In this document: positions 18,878-28,476 of the stretch, one piece after another | Numbering within the stretch: the stretch's first letter is position 1 | Layout: every line of letters begins with the position of its first letter | Origin: Alphaproteobacteria bacterium MarineAlpha11_Bin1 | Lineage (GTDB): Bacteria > Pseudomonadota > Alphaproteobacteria > MPNO01 > UBA830 | Direction of reading: 5' to 3' | Assembly: GCA_002937455.1 (NCBI GenBank) | Contig: PTJZ01000002.1 | Location: 248,001-312,000, forward strand | DNA: 64,000 bases | Program-made: the position numbers and the translations under genes | Notes under the pieces: model-generated | Told to the model about the DNA's origin: nothing | The model's input: the letters and a program-made list of their open reading frames with translations, nothing else | Databases searched by the model: none

Positions 18878-19205
18878 TTAGGGCACTGCCCGGGTAATTG
18901 CCATCAGGGAATAATTCCTTGCGCAACTCTGTGAATTCAGTTCCGTAGCGGGAGTCAATAATGAAGACTGTCATCTGAACAATATCCCCGAGAGTCCCAC
19001 CACATTGTTGCAGGAAAGTCTCAAGATTTGCGAATGATTGTCTTGTTTGCGCTTCGAAATTTCCTTTTAGCGCGGTGCCGTCGGGTTTTTTCGGGGCACC
19101 GTAACCAGCTAACCATATTATTTTCTGATCGTTACCACTGGTTATAACTGCAGGCGAAAAGGATCTTTCCTTTTGCCAAGTGCCCTGAATAAATTCGCGC
19201 TTCAT
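18807..19205 (-). CDS. RidA/YjgF-family protein lacking the deaminase arginine
   Basis: A 132-residue trimeric-fold protein of the Rid family. The signature region reads LFPDGNYPGSALITCAGFAQPE, then MMVEIQGIAVVEG. In RidA proper the segment after the Pro carries an Arg that binds the imine carboxylate (PARSCVEV-like). Here it is PGSALITC, so classic 2-aminoacrylate deaminase activity is unlikely. Its last 71 bases overlap the end of the convergent LysR gene. Rid proteins without the Arg often accompany catabolic pathways as hydrolases or isomerases; that role is inference. Confidence 0.83.
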   Translation of the reverse strand: MKREFIQGTWQKERSFSPAVITSGNDQKIIWLAGYGAPKKPDGTALKGNFEAQTRQSFANLETFLQQCGGTLGDIVQMTVFIIDSRYGTEFTELRKELFPDGNYPGSALITCAGFAQPEMMVEIQGIAVVEG

Positions 19206-19583
19206 AGTAAGCCTCGCTAATTATTGTCCGTAGGAAAGCATGACTGTGCAATAGACGTGGATTCTTAACAACTGTCGGCGGAAACGCATCGGCACCAAAA
19301 GATGTCTGAAACTGTTTGAAAGGCGGTGCGCAAGGTATGTAAAATATTCTACCCAACAACAACGATGGGAAGCAGCGCCCGTTCTGATTATGTCAAAACG
19401 AAATTAACCAAATACGAGCCTAAACCTGATCATTTACGAATATCGCCAAGGTGTTTTAATTATCCGTGTGGATAAAATGAAAAGTAGATGCTTCATAAGA
19501 AATTAAATTTAGAAGGATTAGGGGCTCTTTTAATTAACCTCTCCGGTAACCAACAATTCGGTATAAAAAGCGGAGCTCGAAAA

Positions 19584-20465
19584 ATGGCAAAATACAGTAT
19601 CTTTTTCGGAATATCCGTGGTGGTTTCGATTATGCTCCTCTCAACTTGGCTCGCAGTTTCGCTGGTACCGAACCAAGGAATGCAGTTCTATAGCACAAGC
19701 CTCGGGACGGTTGCGGAGACCGTTGATCTTTTTAAAGATCGGGATTTCGATATCTTTAAGGATTTTCGCAAGGATACCCTCCAACTGCCACCGATACTTA
19801 TGACCGAACTACCTAGTGATATGACGGCGGTATCCGACCTTAATACGCGTAAAGCAGTCTTCGTCGCTATCGTCCTACCGCACATTCTTTATTCCAATAG
19901 TCGTATTCAAAATGATCGACGCCGCTTAATGCAACTCAACCGCAGCCATATTCAAGGGCGAACTTTGCGCGGTAGAGACCGTAAGTGGCTGAACGGAATG
20001 GCGAAGGTCTATCACACCCAGCCAACGGATATTGAAGAGCTTCTTTGGCGGGTCGATATAGTTCCTCCGCGCCTTGCGTTGGCTCAGGCAGCCCAGGAAT
20101 CGGGATGGGGCACATCCCGATTCTCACAAACCGGTAATGCTCTCTTCGGACAACATGCACCTGTCGGCAAGGGCGCTATTCGGGCATCTGGGAACGCAAA
20201 GATCGCGCTTAAGGTGTTTGACTCGCTACAGGAAAGCGTTCGTGACTATATGCGTAATCTGAATCGGAACCGCGCCTACCAAAAATTTCGGGAACTGCGG
20301 ATGAGCATGAGGACCGCCGGGAAGCCGCTCGATTCAATAGCGCTGGCAGGATCTTTAGGTCGGTATTCTGAGGAAAGAAAAATTTATATTAAACGTCTGA
20401 GAGCTTTGATTAATCTTCCAGAAATATCCGCGACAAAGGGCGCCAAATTGGTGACATCGAGATAG
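19584..20465 (+). CDS. Bax-like peptidoglycan N-acetylglucosaminidase, membrane-anchored
   Basis: A 293-residue protein with one N-terminal membrane helix (about 4-24), a linker, and a glucosaminidase (GH73/Bax-like) domain from about 145 to 280. The catalytic Glu lies in LALAQAAQESGWGTSRFSQ, followed by GNALFGQHA and a YSEERKIYIKRLR C-terminal helix. It should cleave peptidoglycan in the periplasm. I chose the ATG at 19584 because GGAG sits eight bases upstream and the membrane helix starts at once; an ATG at 19488 would add 32 residues. It is a single-gene unit, convergent with a DUF2177 gene 12 bases away. Confidence 0.82.
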   Translation: MAKYSIFFGISVVVSIMLLSTWLAVSLVPNQGMQFYSTSLGTVAETVDLFKDRDFDIFKDFRKDTLQLPPILMTELPSDMTAVSDLNTRKAVFVAIVLPHILYSNSRIQNDRRRLMQLNRSHIQGRTLRGRDRKWLNGMAKVYHTQPTDIEELLWRVDIVPPRLALAQAAQESGWGTSRFSQTGNALFGQHAPVGKGAIRASGNAKIALKVFDSLQESVRDYMRNLNRNRAYQKFRELRMSMRTAGKPLDSIALAGSLGRYSEERKIYIKRLRALINLPEISATKGAKLVTSR

Positions 20466-20477
20466 TCAAAATAGATT

Positions 20478-20873
20478 TCACTTCAGCACCATAGTCGAGA
20501 TATATGCGCCAATCCCCGCAACTGATGCGGATAAAATCGTCCCCCAACCAATATCGACCAAGACCATCTTCAGAGGCCAGTCGCGCAGTGTAGCGTAATT
20601 GGTCATATCGTAGGTTGCGTAACAAAAAAATCCAAATAGCGCGCCGCTAATCGCAGCGCCTTTCCAGCCTTCGGCACCCCATACGCAAAACCATACAATC
20701 CCAGAAACATAAAAAATATAAAACAGGACAGCGGGAATTAGTCGGAATTCGTCTGCGAACAGGTGACCAATTTGGTTGCGGTAGAAAGATTTCGCAACCC
20801 CCCCGATCCAAGCGAGGTCGACGATCAGAAAAACGACCGCGCAGATTAGCCAGGTTAATAAAAACTTTGTCAT
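20478..20873 (-). CDS. DUF2177 family membrane protein
   Basis: A 131-residue protein with four predicted membrane helices (about 4-24, 45-65, 70-92, 105-128). The family pattern is visible in DLAWIGGVAKSFYRNQIGHL and CYATYDMTNYATLRDWPL. Function is unknown. The ATG at 20873 is preceded by AAAGAGC; a longer frame to 20933 has no support. It is downstream of the dehydrogenase gene at 20943-21845, 69 bases away, and may share its transcript. Confidence 0.85.
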   Translation of the reverse strand: MTKFLLTWLICAVVFLIVDLAWIGGVAKSFYRNQIGHLFADEFRLIPAVLFYIFYVSGIVWFCVWGAEGWKGAAISGALFGFFCYATYDMTNYATLRDWPLKMVLVDIGWGTILSASVAGIGAYISTMVLK

Positions 20874-20942
20874 GGGCTCTTTCCCCGATAGAAAAACATT
20901 ATATACGCCACTATCAGGTAGGCGGACTACCAAACGACGAAA

Positions 20943-21845
20943 TCAATTTTTTTTCCGTTCCAGTCTGCGGATCATATTTACCATCGCTGAGAAATCCATT
21001 TCCCCATCACTAATTTCACAAAATTTCTCGTATAGACTGCGCGCGTGCTCCCCCAATGGCGTGACGGCACCGGTTTTTGCTGCAGCATCCTGTGAAAGGG
21101 TCAAATCTTTGAGCATCAACGACGCGGTAAAACCCGGTGTGTAGCCGCGGTTGGCGGGTGAAGAATCGACCATACCGGGCATGGGGCTATTAACGTTAAT
21201 CGCCCAGCAGCTGCCAGTCGAAGTAGAAATCACATCGAAAAGCACCTTGTGGTCGACCCCGGCGGCCTCACCTAAGGAAATAGCTTCACATGCGCCTACC
21301 ATTGAAATACCAAGTAACATATTGTTACAAACCTTTACTGCCTGACCAGCAGACGCTCCACCGGCGCGGACAACCTTTTTTCCCATCGCCAAAAATATCG
21401 GCTCTGCTCTATCGATTGCCGCACCATCGCCTCCCGCCATAAAGGTCAGCGACGCCGCCTCTGCTCCCGCCATCCCGCCAGACACGGGTGAGTCGATCAG
21501 AGCAATCCTCCTCAATGCCGCCTGTTGATGGATATATTCGGTCACACCAAGATCGGTAGTTGACGAGTCCACGACGACTGTATCATCTCCGATTAGATCT
21601 AATACTTTGTCACCATCTGCCAGCACGTGGCGTACTTCATCACCAGTTGGCAGCATGGTGAAAATGAATTCAGTATCCTCTACGGCTGCGGCATTAGACT
21701 CAGCCGGCCTGACCCCAAATGCCGATACTCGATCGATTTTCTCTTGAATTATGTCGTACCCAGTTACGTCGTGTCCGGCCCTTACGAGGTTGATGGACAT
21801 TGGCCCTCCCATATTCCCGAGCCCGATAAAAGCTATTTTTGCCAT
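20943..21845 (-). CDS. 3-hydroxyisobutyrate dehydrogenase-family NAD(P)-dependent reductase
   Basis: A 300-residue beta-hydroxyacid dehydrogenase. The Rossmann motif is IAFIGLGNMGGPMSINL at the N-terminus. The substrate-binding DSPVSGGMAGAEAASL is near residue 120, and the catalytic Lys lies in GQAVKVCNNMLLG near 170. Family members oxidise 3-hydroxyisobutyrate or reduce tartronate semialdehyde. I took the ATG at 21845 because GAGGA lies just upstream; the longer frame to 21986 adds 47 residues with no family counterpart. The exact substrate is not determinable, and neighbours do not form a valine or glyoxylate pathway. Confidence 0.87.
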   Translation of the reverse strand: MAKIAFIGLGNMGGPMSINLVRAGHDVTGYDIIQEKIDRVSAFGVRPAESNAAAVEDTEFIFTMLPTGDEVRHVLADGDKVLDLIGDDTVVVDSSTTDLGVTEYIHQQAALRRIALIDSPVSGGMAGAEAASLTFMAGGDGAAIDRAEPIFLAMGKKVVRAGGASAGQAVKVCNNMLLGISMVGACEAISLGEAAGVDHKVLFDVISTSTGSCWAINVNSPMPGMVDSSPANRGYTPGFTASLMLKDLTLSQDAAAKTGAVTPLGEHARSLYEKFCEISDGEMDFSAMVNMIRRLERKKN

Positions 21846-22144
21846 GAAATCCTCTCTCGCGCTCTCGCTGCGTAGTCGACGATTATTGTTATCAACATAA
21901 TGCCCATTAACAAACACCGGTAGCAATGGGTCGAACACAACGGAAATAACCCCGCCGTTCATGTAACGGAATTTAATACAGCCCAAACGTCACCTCTTTA
22001 AGGATGCCGGGACAGGATGGAATCCCATGTAACAGCCAGAATTTAGAGACCTTCCCAGCAACTTAAAATAATACGGGTGCGGTATATATCCGGCCCATTA
22101 TCGAAGAACGTCTAGCGGTACCGAAGCGGTACCGTGACAAACGA

Positions 22145-24415
22145 CTAACTCGTGATAAGAGACATCAAACGCCGCGGCGTCACTGGCAATTCTGTCACTG
22201 CACCTGGCTGTTGCAATGCATCGTCGATTGCCGATGCAACCGCCGCGCCGACGGCATTGATACCACCTTCTCCAGCACCCTTGATTCCGAGGGGATTTAA
22301 GGGACTTGGCGCGTCTTCTGTCAGAAGAACTTCAGCCTCGGGCACCTCGGTCGATCCGGGCATTATGTAGTCCGCGAACGTGGACGAAAGTGGCTGACCT
22401 GTATCGTCGTATACGAACTCTTCGAACAACGCGCCACCTATGCCCTGAGCGAGCCCCCCCTGTAACTGACCTTCGACCAACATCGGGTTGATCGCACAAC
22501 CTACATCGTATGCAATCATGAACTTCTCTACTATCGTTATACCAGTCTCGCGATCGATAGACACCACCGCCGCATGCACTCCATACGGATAATTCATATG
22601 CTTACTGTCGTAACGGCCCTCTGCTGACAGTATCTCTTCACCCGAAGTTGCTACGATATCGGCGAATGAGATCGAGGCTCCGGTTGCATCGTGAAAGGCT
22701 TCGCCATGGACCAAATCTATATCTGAAATATTCGCTTGTAACTTTTCCGCAGCAACTCGGGTTAGTTGTTCTCTTAATGCCACACTAGCCAGCCTCGTTG
22801 CCTCGCCCGTCATAACGGTGGTCCGCGACGCATGGCTTCCATAACCCTCATCGATAACGTCGGTACGACCGTGTAGAACCTTTATTTCTTCAAAGTCACA
22901 ACCAAGCGTTCCAGCGCAGATTTGTGCCATTACCGTGACCACCCCCTGACCTAAATTAGCAGCGCCTGTCACCACAGTTACCCTTCCGCTCCGATCTAGG
23001 TCGACCCTCACCTTGTCGGTAGGACCAAGGCCAGATTTTTCGACGAAAAAACCTATCCCCGCTCCCACGCACTCTCCTTTGCGGCGTCTCTCCTCGATAG
23101 ACATTCGAAGGTCCGACCAGCAGAATTTTTCAAGCGCCTGATCAAGAAGCCCAGCGTAGTCTCCCGATTCTAGAACGACGTCGACTTCGAGGGCGTCGAG
23201 CGGGCGAGAATAGGGCATAGCATCCGCTGAAAGCAGGTTACGCCGCCTTACCTCAATCGGATCGATGCCGACGCGAACAGCTACAGCGTCCATCAGGCGT
23301 TCGCGCACAAAGGTACCCTCATAGCGACCGGGCGCACGATAAGTCGCCGCCGGTGTTTTGTTGGTCAACCGTACACGACCAGCGACCCGATAAGACGGCA
23401 CCTTGTAGGGACCCAGCATCAGACCCGCTGTCATGTCCGGAACCCGCACACCGTGAGTCCGGAGGTACCCGCCCTGATCATGGAAGAATTCATTATCGAT
23501 CCCGAGAATACGCCCGTCCTTATCAATCGCAGCACGAGCCTTATGGGTCTGTTGTCGCGATTGATTTGCGGTCAAAAGATGTTCCCGCCTGTCTTCGATC
23601 CAGCGGATTGGACGTTTGAAACGCAATGCTGCGGCGCAGATAATGAAATCTTCAGGATACAATTCCCCCCGGATACCGAAGCCTCCTCCGACATTTCCTT
23701 CAAAGAGATCAATCTTCGCCGGAGCCAACCTGAGCGTGCGCGCGATCTGGTCCCTATTGGGATGAGCTCGTTTAGTCGCTCCATAATATTCTAATCGATC
23801 ACTATCAGGGTTAATGCGAGCCAATCCACCACGGCACTCAAGCGGTACCCCAGAATGCCTGCCAGTACGGAGTTCCAATTCCACTACGTCATGGGCAGCT
23901 TCAAAGGCGGCCTCAATGTTTCCGTAACCCTTCCTGATCACTGTCGCCTCTGTGCTGTGACCCGGTGAAAATTCTCGTGGTGTTTCGGTCGCTTCGGTAA
24001 TCGTTTCATACTCTTCGAAATCAACCCAGATTTGGTTGGCAGCATCTTCTGCCGCGTAGAGATCTTCCGCGAAAACGACAGCCACGGGCTCTCCTACGTA
24101 TCGCACAATATCCGCTGCGATCACCGGCTGTTTATAAGGCTCAAGTCCCATATACTTTGTCGCACGAAATTCGATTGGTGGAATTTCTGTGACATCGGCC
24201 GCAGTCCAGACCGCATGCACACCCGAAAGTGAGATCGCGTCCGTTATATCAATTGTACGTATTTTTCCGTGCGCAACACTTGATCGGATGACACGCATAT
24301 GAAGCGTATCAGGAAAAGACCAATCAGCCGCAAATGTTCCCTGGCCAGAGAGAAGTGGACCATCTTCAAGGCGTAGCACCCGCTTACCAATGGGTCCCCT
24401 TTTTGTCGATGTCAT
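22145..24415 (-). CDS. Molybdopterin-binding large subunit, xanthine-dehydrogenase/CoxL family (first orphan copy)
   Basis: A 756-residue large subunit. Motifs include GGGFGIRGELYPED near residue 240 and TYRAPGRYEGTF near 350. The C-terminal catalytic Glu is in GIKGAGEGGINAVG. The loop is not the AYRCSFR of aerobic CO dehydrogenase, so it is a hydroxylase of some organic substrate. The ATG at 24415 overlaps the amidase stop (ATGA), showing coupled translation. No 2Fe-2S or FAD subunit is adjacent, which is unusual because these three chains normally lie together. It may borrow subunits or belong to the relatives that work with partners encoded elsewhere. Confidence 0.88.
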   Translation of the reverse strand: MTSTKRGPIGKRVLRLEDGPLLSGQGTFAADWSFPDTLHMRVIRSSVAHGKIRTIDITDAISLSGVHAVWTAADVTEIPPIEFRATKYMGLEPYKQPVIAADIVRYVGEPVAVVFAEDLYAAEDAANQIWVDFEEYETITEATETPREFSPGHSTEATVIRKGYGNIEAAFEAAHDVVELELRTGRHSGVPLECRGGLARINPDSDRLEYYGATKRAHPNRDQIARTLRLAPAKIDLFEGNVGGGFGIRGELYPEDFIICAAALRFKRPIRWIEDRREHLLTANQSRQQTHKARAAIDKDGRILGIDNEFFHDQGGYLRTHGVRVPDMTAGLMLGPYKVPSYRVAGRVRLTNKTPAATYRAPGRYEGTFVRERLMDAVAVRVGIDPIEVRRRNLLSADAMPYSRPLDALEVDVVLESGDYAGLLDQALEKFCWSDLRMSIEERRRKGECVGAGIGFFVEKSGLGPTDKVRVDLDRSGRVTVVTGAANLGQGVVTVMAQICAGTLGCDFEEIKVLHGRTDVIDEGYGSHASRTTVMTGEATRLASVALREQLTRVAAEKLQANISDIDLVHGEAFHDATGASISFADIVATSGEEILSAEGRYDSKHMNYPYGVHAAVVSIDRETGITIVEKFMIAYDVGCAINPMLVEGQLQGGLAQGIGGALFEEFVYDDTGQPLSSTFADYIMPGSTEVPEAEVLLTEDAPSPLNPLGIKGAGEGGINAVGAAVASAIDDALQQPGAVTELPVTPRRLMSLITS

Positions 24416-25695
24416 ACTGATAGCGCGTCCGAAACCCAACGGGAGATGGCCAGCAACGAATTATCGGCGCGATAAGGGGCAACCAACTGAATCCCGACCG
24501 GCATCCCGCTTGGCCCCACATGACAGGGCAGCGTGATCGTAGGCACATGAAGCATCGTCCAGAGCGCCTGAAACCTCGGACTTCCAGTTCCTTCCAAGCC
24601 TATCGGCGCCTCTCCATCCACCGCAGGTGTTAGTAGCACGTCACAACCATCGAAAGTCTGATTCATTCGGGCCCGACAGGTCTCCATCAGATACATTGCG
24701 TCCAGATATTCATCGTGATTTAGAGCAAGACCACCCTGAATGGTATTCTGTAGCTGTTCACTGAGCTGTTCTTTATTGTTAGCCCATTCACCAGCCATGA
24801 CCGACGCGCGCTCGCGCGCATTTATCACGCCGCGGACGTCACTCAACCATTGAAACTCTTCAGGTAGCTCCAAATCTCGGACATTTGCGCCGGCGGCCCT
24901 CATAGCTTCCACTGCGCGCTCTACCGCAGCCCTACTTTCCGATTGCGCATCTTCCCACATCCAAGTTTTGCACAATCCAACAACCGGGGGTCGCGGCAGT
25001 TGTTGCTCCATTTTGTGACCACGCAGAAGCAGTGCGGAAACGGTCAGCTCAATATCATCTATACATCGTGCGTGAAGCCCAAGAGTGTCAAGGCTCTCTG
25101 CGGCCGGAAACACACCTTTAAGGCTGAATGTGTCGAAGCTTGGTTTGAACCCGATTATGCCACAATACGATGAGGGTCGGAGAATTGAGCCCCCAGTCTG
25201 GGTGCCGAGGGCGATGGGTACCATGCCGTCTGCAACAGCGGCGCAAGACCCGCTAGAAGAGCCACCAGGCGTACGCAACGGATCAAGAGGGTTAGTGGTT
25301 TTTCCCGCGGTCAAGCCTGCGAATTCGCAGGTTACGGTCTTACCGACAATAATAGCTCCCGCCGAACGGAGACGTGCTACGCAGGTTGCATCCACCGGCG
25401 CAATATAACCATCGTAAATAGACGAACCCATACCGGTCGGCATATCTCGCGTAGCAATAATATCCTTTATTCCGACCGGAACTCCGGCGAGAAGTCCCTT
25501 TTCCGGCTCTGCATCTACAGATCGCGCTTGGGACAGAGAAAGCTCCGGTTTAATACACTCCCAAGCCATAACATCTTTGTCGCGTCTTTCGATATGGTTA
25601 AGACACGCTTCTACTACAGCCTCGGCGGAGAAAGACCCCACCTTGACCCCATCGGAAATTTCGGTTGCGGAAAGTCCGCTCAAATTATCATTCAT
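24412..25695 (-). CDS. Amidase-signature family hydrolase
   Basis: A 427-residue amidase-signature enzyme. The Ser-Ser-Lys triad is visible: Lys in VGIKDIIATRDMP, the cis-Ser in GGSSSGSCAAVADG, and the nucleophile Ser in GTQTGGSILRPSSYCG. It hydrolyses an amide, possibly one produced or consumed together with the hydroxylase translated from the overlapping next gene. Both neighbouring molybdenum hydroxylase genes point the same way, so 28199-22145 may be one transcription unit with a gap of about 170 bases before this gene. Substrate unknown. Confidence 0.9.
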   Translation of the reverse strand: MNDNLSGLSATEISDGVKVGSFSAEAVVEACLNHIERRDKDVMAWECIKPELSLSQARSVDAEPEKGLLAGVPVGIKDIIATRDMPTGMGSSIYDGYIAPVDATCVARLRSAGAIIVGKTVTCEFAGLTAGKTTNPLDPLRTPGGSSSGSCAAVADGMVPIALGTQTGGSILRPSSYCGIIGFKPSFDTFSLKGVFPAAESLDTLGLHARCIDDIELTVSALLLRGHKMEQQLPRPPVVGLCKTWMWEDAQSESRAAVERAVEAMRAAGANVRDLELPEEFQWLSDVRGVINARERASVMAGEWANNKEQLSEQLQNTIQGGLALNHDEYLDAMYLMETCRARMNQTFDGCDVLLTPAVDGEAPIGLEGTGSPRFQALWTMLHVPTITLPCHVGPSGMPVGIQLVAPYRADNSLLAISRWVSDALSV

Positions 25696-25868
25696 GATCC
25701 GCTAAGATGCCCGTAGGTGAAGATCTGGTCTAAAAATAGCCGACTCTCCTGAGGGAGTCATTTGGTCAACAATATATTAGTACCACGCTTAGTTAGCGCC
25801 CCGTCGCCGAATTAATTTTCTCTATTCCAAGAGTAATACAAAGTCCCACGAGCAATATCTTTCTAGAC

Positions 25869-28199
25869 TCACAGATTCGACTTTGCCTCGCGGATAGCTG
25901 CCCACACGCGAGCTGGACTCGCAGGCATATCAATATCTCTGATGCCCAGCGGGCTGAGTGCGTCAATTACCGCATTCATCATTACTGGCATTGCGCCGAC
26001 ACACCCTGCCTCTCCAACCCCTTTCACGCCTAGTGGATTTGTTTTAGTCGGAACTGAATTCGCCTGAACCGCAAAATTGCAAAAGTCGTCAGCCCTCGGC
26101 ATGCAGTAATCCATGAACGATGCTGTAAGCAACTGGCCATCATCGTCGTAGACCGTATCCTCAAGTAAAATTTGTCCCACGCCTTGGGCCACCCCTCCAT
26201 GCACCTGACCATGAACCAGCAGCGGATTCAGGATCGTACCAAAATCATCAACCACAACATAATTAAGAATGTCGACAACACCAGTATCAGGGTCAAGTTC
26301 TACCTCGCAAATGTGGCAACCGTTAGGATAGCTGGGCGCTGTCCCATGATAAGCTGCGTGCGCTATCATCCCGGGCTCCATACCTTGAGGTAATTTAAGG
26401 CCGACAAAGGCATTTCGTACTACATCGGCCAGCTTAACGCTGCGGTCGGTTCCAGCAATTGTGAATGTCCCGTCTTCAAATACAATATCGTCTATCGCTG
26501 CCTCCAGAAGTACCGCAGCAATTTGACGGCCCTTCTCAATGATTTTATCAGCTGCCATCACAAGTGCCGCCGTGCCCATTGCCGAGGATCGGGATCCGCC
26601 AGCACCAGTGCCAAAGGCCAATCGATCAGTATCACCTTCAATCACCCGCACCTGTTCCGCCTCCAGTCCCAGCCGATCGCACAATAACTGGGTATACATC
26701 GTCGTATGTCCTTGCCCCTGATGGGTTGTGCCGGAGAGGATCGTAACCGTTCCTGACGGATCAAAACGAATTTCTGCTGTCTCTACCCCGGGGGGAGCAG
26801 CGCGTTCGATGGCGTTAGCAACGCCTATACCTCGTAATTTTCCCGACGCATCAGACAATGCTTTTCTCGCGGGATATCCGTCATAATCTGCAAGACGAAG
26901 TGCATCATCCATATTTTTTTCAAAGTCCCCGGAGTCATATGTGAATGTAAGAGAGGTCTTAAAAGGCATGGCGTCAGTTGGAATTAGATTCCGACGCCTA
27001 AGCTCAATCGGATCGAATCCCAATTCATCCGCTGCGATATCGATGATACGTTCAATTATAAATGCTGCTTCGGGACGTCCAGCGCCACGATAGGGTGCAG
27101 TCGGATGGGAATTAGTAAAGACGCCAACAACCTGCACATGGGCGGCCGGCGTAGTATAAACTCCCGAGAGGGTTCCTAGGTTATTGGTAGCAGGCCCCGA
27201 TCCAACGGGAGAGAAGTAGGCGCCAATATTAACAGTGTTGCGTAGGCGAAAACCGAGAAAATTACCCTCTCGGTCAAGCGCCAACTCGGCTTCGGAAACG
27301 TTGTCCCGGGCGTGGAAATCACTTAGAAATCCCTCTGTCCGTTCACTGGCCCATTTTACTGGGCGCCCGGTGTATCGAGCCGCAAAAAGCGCCATAAGGT
27401 ATTCGGGATAAACGTTTGCCTTAATACCAAAGCTACCGCCAACATCCGGCGCAATCACTCGAACTTGAAGTTCATCAACACCGATTACAGTCGAAGATAG
27501 AACTTTGCGGACCACCCATGGATGCTGAACCGGTGCCCGAAGGGTATAGTGGTCGGTCCGCGCATCATAGACCGCTAGACAAGCACGCATCTCCATGGCG
27601 TTACCGAGTACGCGATTTATATTGAAACGCTGTTTGACAATATGATCTGCCTTTGAAAATGCCTCTTCGGTTGCGATTTTGTCGCCAATTTCGTGGACAA
27701 GTGCCTCATTACTGCCGATATCCGGCCAGATCACCCGTGCTCCCGTTTCAAGAGCGCGGGCAGTTGAGGCGGAGCCCGGTAATGGGCTGAATTCAACTAT
27801 TACTAGGTCTGCGGCTATCTTGGCATCGGCCGCGGTTTCGGCAATCACAAATGCTACACCCTCACCCACCATTCGAACCCTGTCGACAGCGAGAGGATAA
27901 AAGTCAGGGAGAATGAAGTCTTTGCCACCGCGGCGTTTTACGGGTGGACCTATGTGAGGGATCGTACCCCAGCCGGCCATCTTATAGTCTTGACCGGTAT
28001 AAATGGCGACAACGTTTTTTGCTTTCTGCGCCTCGGAGACATCTATTTGGACAATGTCAGCGTGTGCGTACGGCGAACGGACGACTGCCGCATGAAGTTG
28101 GCCATATGCATTTTCATCGTCGATAAAATCACCGCCGCCTGTCAGTAATTTCGGATCCTCAAACCTAGGAATCGATTGACTGATTGCGTAGTCGCCCAA
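25869..28199 (-). CDS. Molybdopterin-binding large subunit, xanthine-dehydrogenase/CoxL family (second orphan copy)
   Basis: A 776-residue large subunit with the N-terminal LTGGGDFIDDENAYGQLHAA, cofactor motif GGSFGIKANVYPE near 255, active-site loop APYRGAGRPEAAF near 375, and catalytic Glu in GVKGVGEAGCVGAMP. The PYRGAGR loop is of the kind often misnamed form II CO dehydrogenase. The start is TTG at 28199, supported by AAGGA exactly eight bases upstream and by the family N-terminus; no ATG fits. As with the copy at 22145, no iron-sulfur or FAD subunit lies beside it. It is not a duplicate of that copy; the two differ throughout. Confidence 0.88.
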   Translation of the reverse strand: MGDYAISQSIPRFEDPKLLTGGGDFIDDENAYGQLHAAVVRSPYAHADIVQIDVSEAQKAKNVVAIYTGQDYKMAGWGTIPHIGPPVKRRGGKDFILPDFYPLAVDRVRMVGEGVAFVIAETAADAKIAADLVIVEFSPLPGSASTARALETGARVIWPDIGSNEALVHEIGDKIATEEAFSKADHIVKQRFNINRVLGNAMEMRACLAVYDARTDHYTLRAPVQHPWVVRKVLSSTVIGVDELQVRVIAPDVGGSFGIKANVYPEYLMALFAARYTGRPVKWASERTEGFLSDFHARDNVSEAELALDREGNFLGFRLRNTVNIGAYFSPVGSGPATNNLGTLSGVYTTPAAHVQVVGVFTNSHPTAPYRGAGRPEAAFIIERIIDIAADELGFDPIELRRRNLIPTDAMPFKTSLTFTYDSGDFEKNMDDALRLADYDGYPARKALSDASGKLRGIGVANAIERAAPPGVETAEIRFDPSGTVTILSGTTHQGQGHTTMYTQLLCDRLGLEAEQVRVIEGDTDRLAFGTGAGGSRSSAMGTAALVMAADKIIEKGRQIAAVLLEAAIDDIVFEDGTFTIAGTDRSVKLADVVRNAFVGLKLPQGMEPGMIAHAAYHGTAPSYPNGCHICEVELDPDTGVVDILNYVVVDDFGTILNPLLVHGQVHGGVAQGVGQILLEDTVYDDDGQLLTASFMDYCMPRADDFCNFAVQANSVPTKTNPLGVKGVGEAGCVGAMPVMMNAVIDALSPLGIRDIDMPASPARVWAAIREAKSNL

Positions 28200-28476
28200 A
28201 ATAAATGTCCTTTTTATACATTGTTATGACGAGATATGTCGCTTCGACAGGAAAGGGTATTGAGTGGTTAGAAAGTCGCGATCATCTTCAGAGATATTAT
28301 CGATCTATCTTTATACAAGCTTTCACCGCTGGGTACGGAATAACCCTCTAAGGTTTTTCAAAACCATTTGTGCTTAAATTCAGTAGCATAACTTATTCGG
28401 GTATCCGGCAGTAAATCCATACAAGTGTCGATAAGATACATCGCCAAGAGATAAAATTAGGCCAAGGTTCGCCGTT

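Noticed and set aside
22145..28199. Aerobic CO dehydrogenase (CoxL) identity for the two large subunits
   Set aside because: Neither has the AYRCSFR active-site loop of true CoxL (the loops read TYRAPGRYE and PYRGAGRPE), and coxS and coxM are missing. They are left as hydroxylases of unknown substrate.
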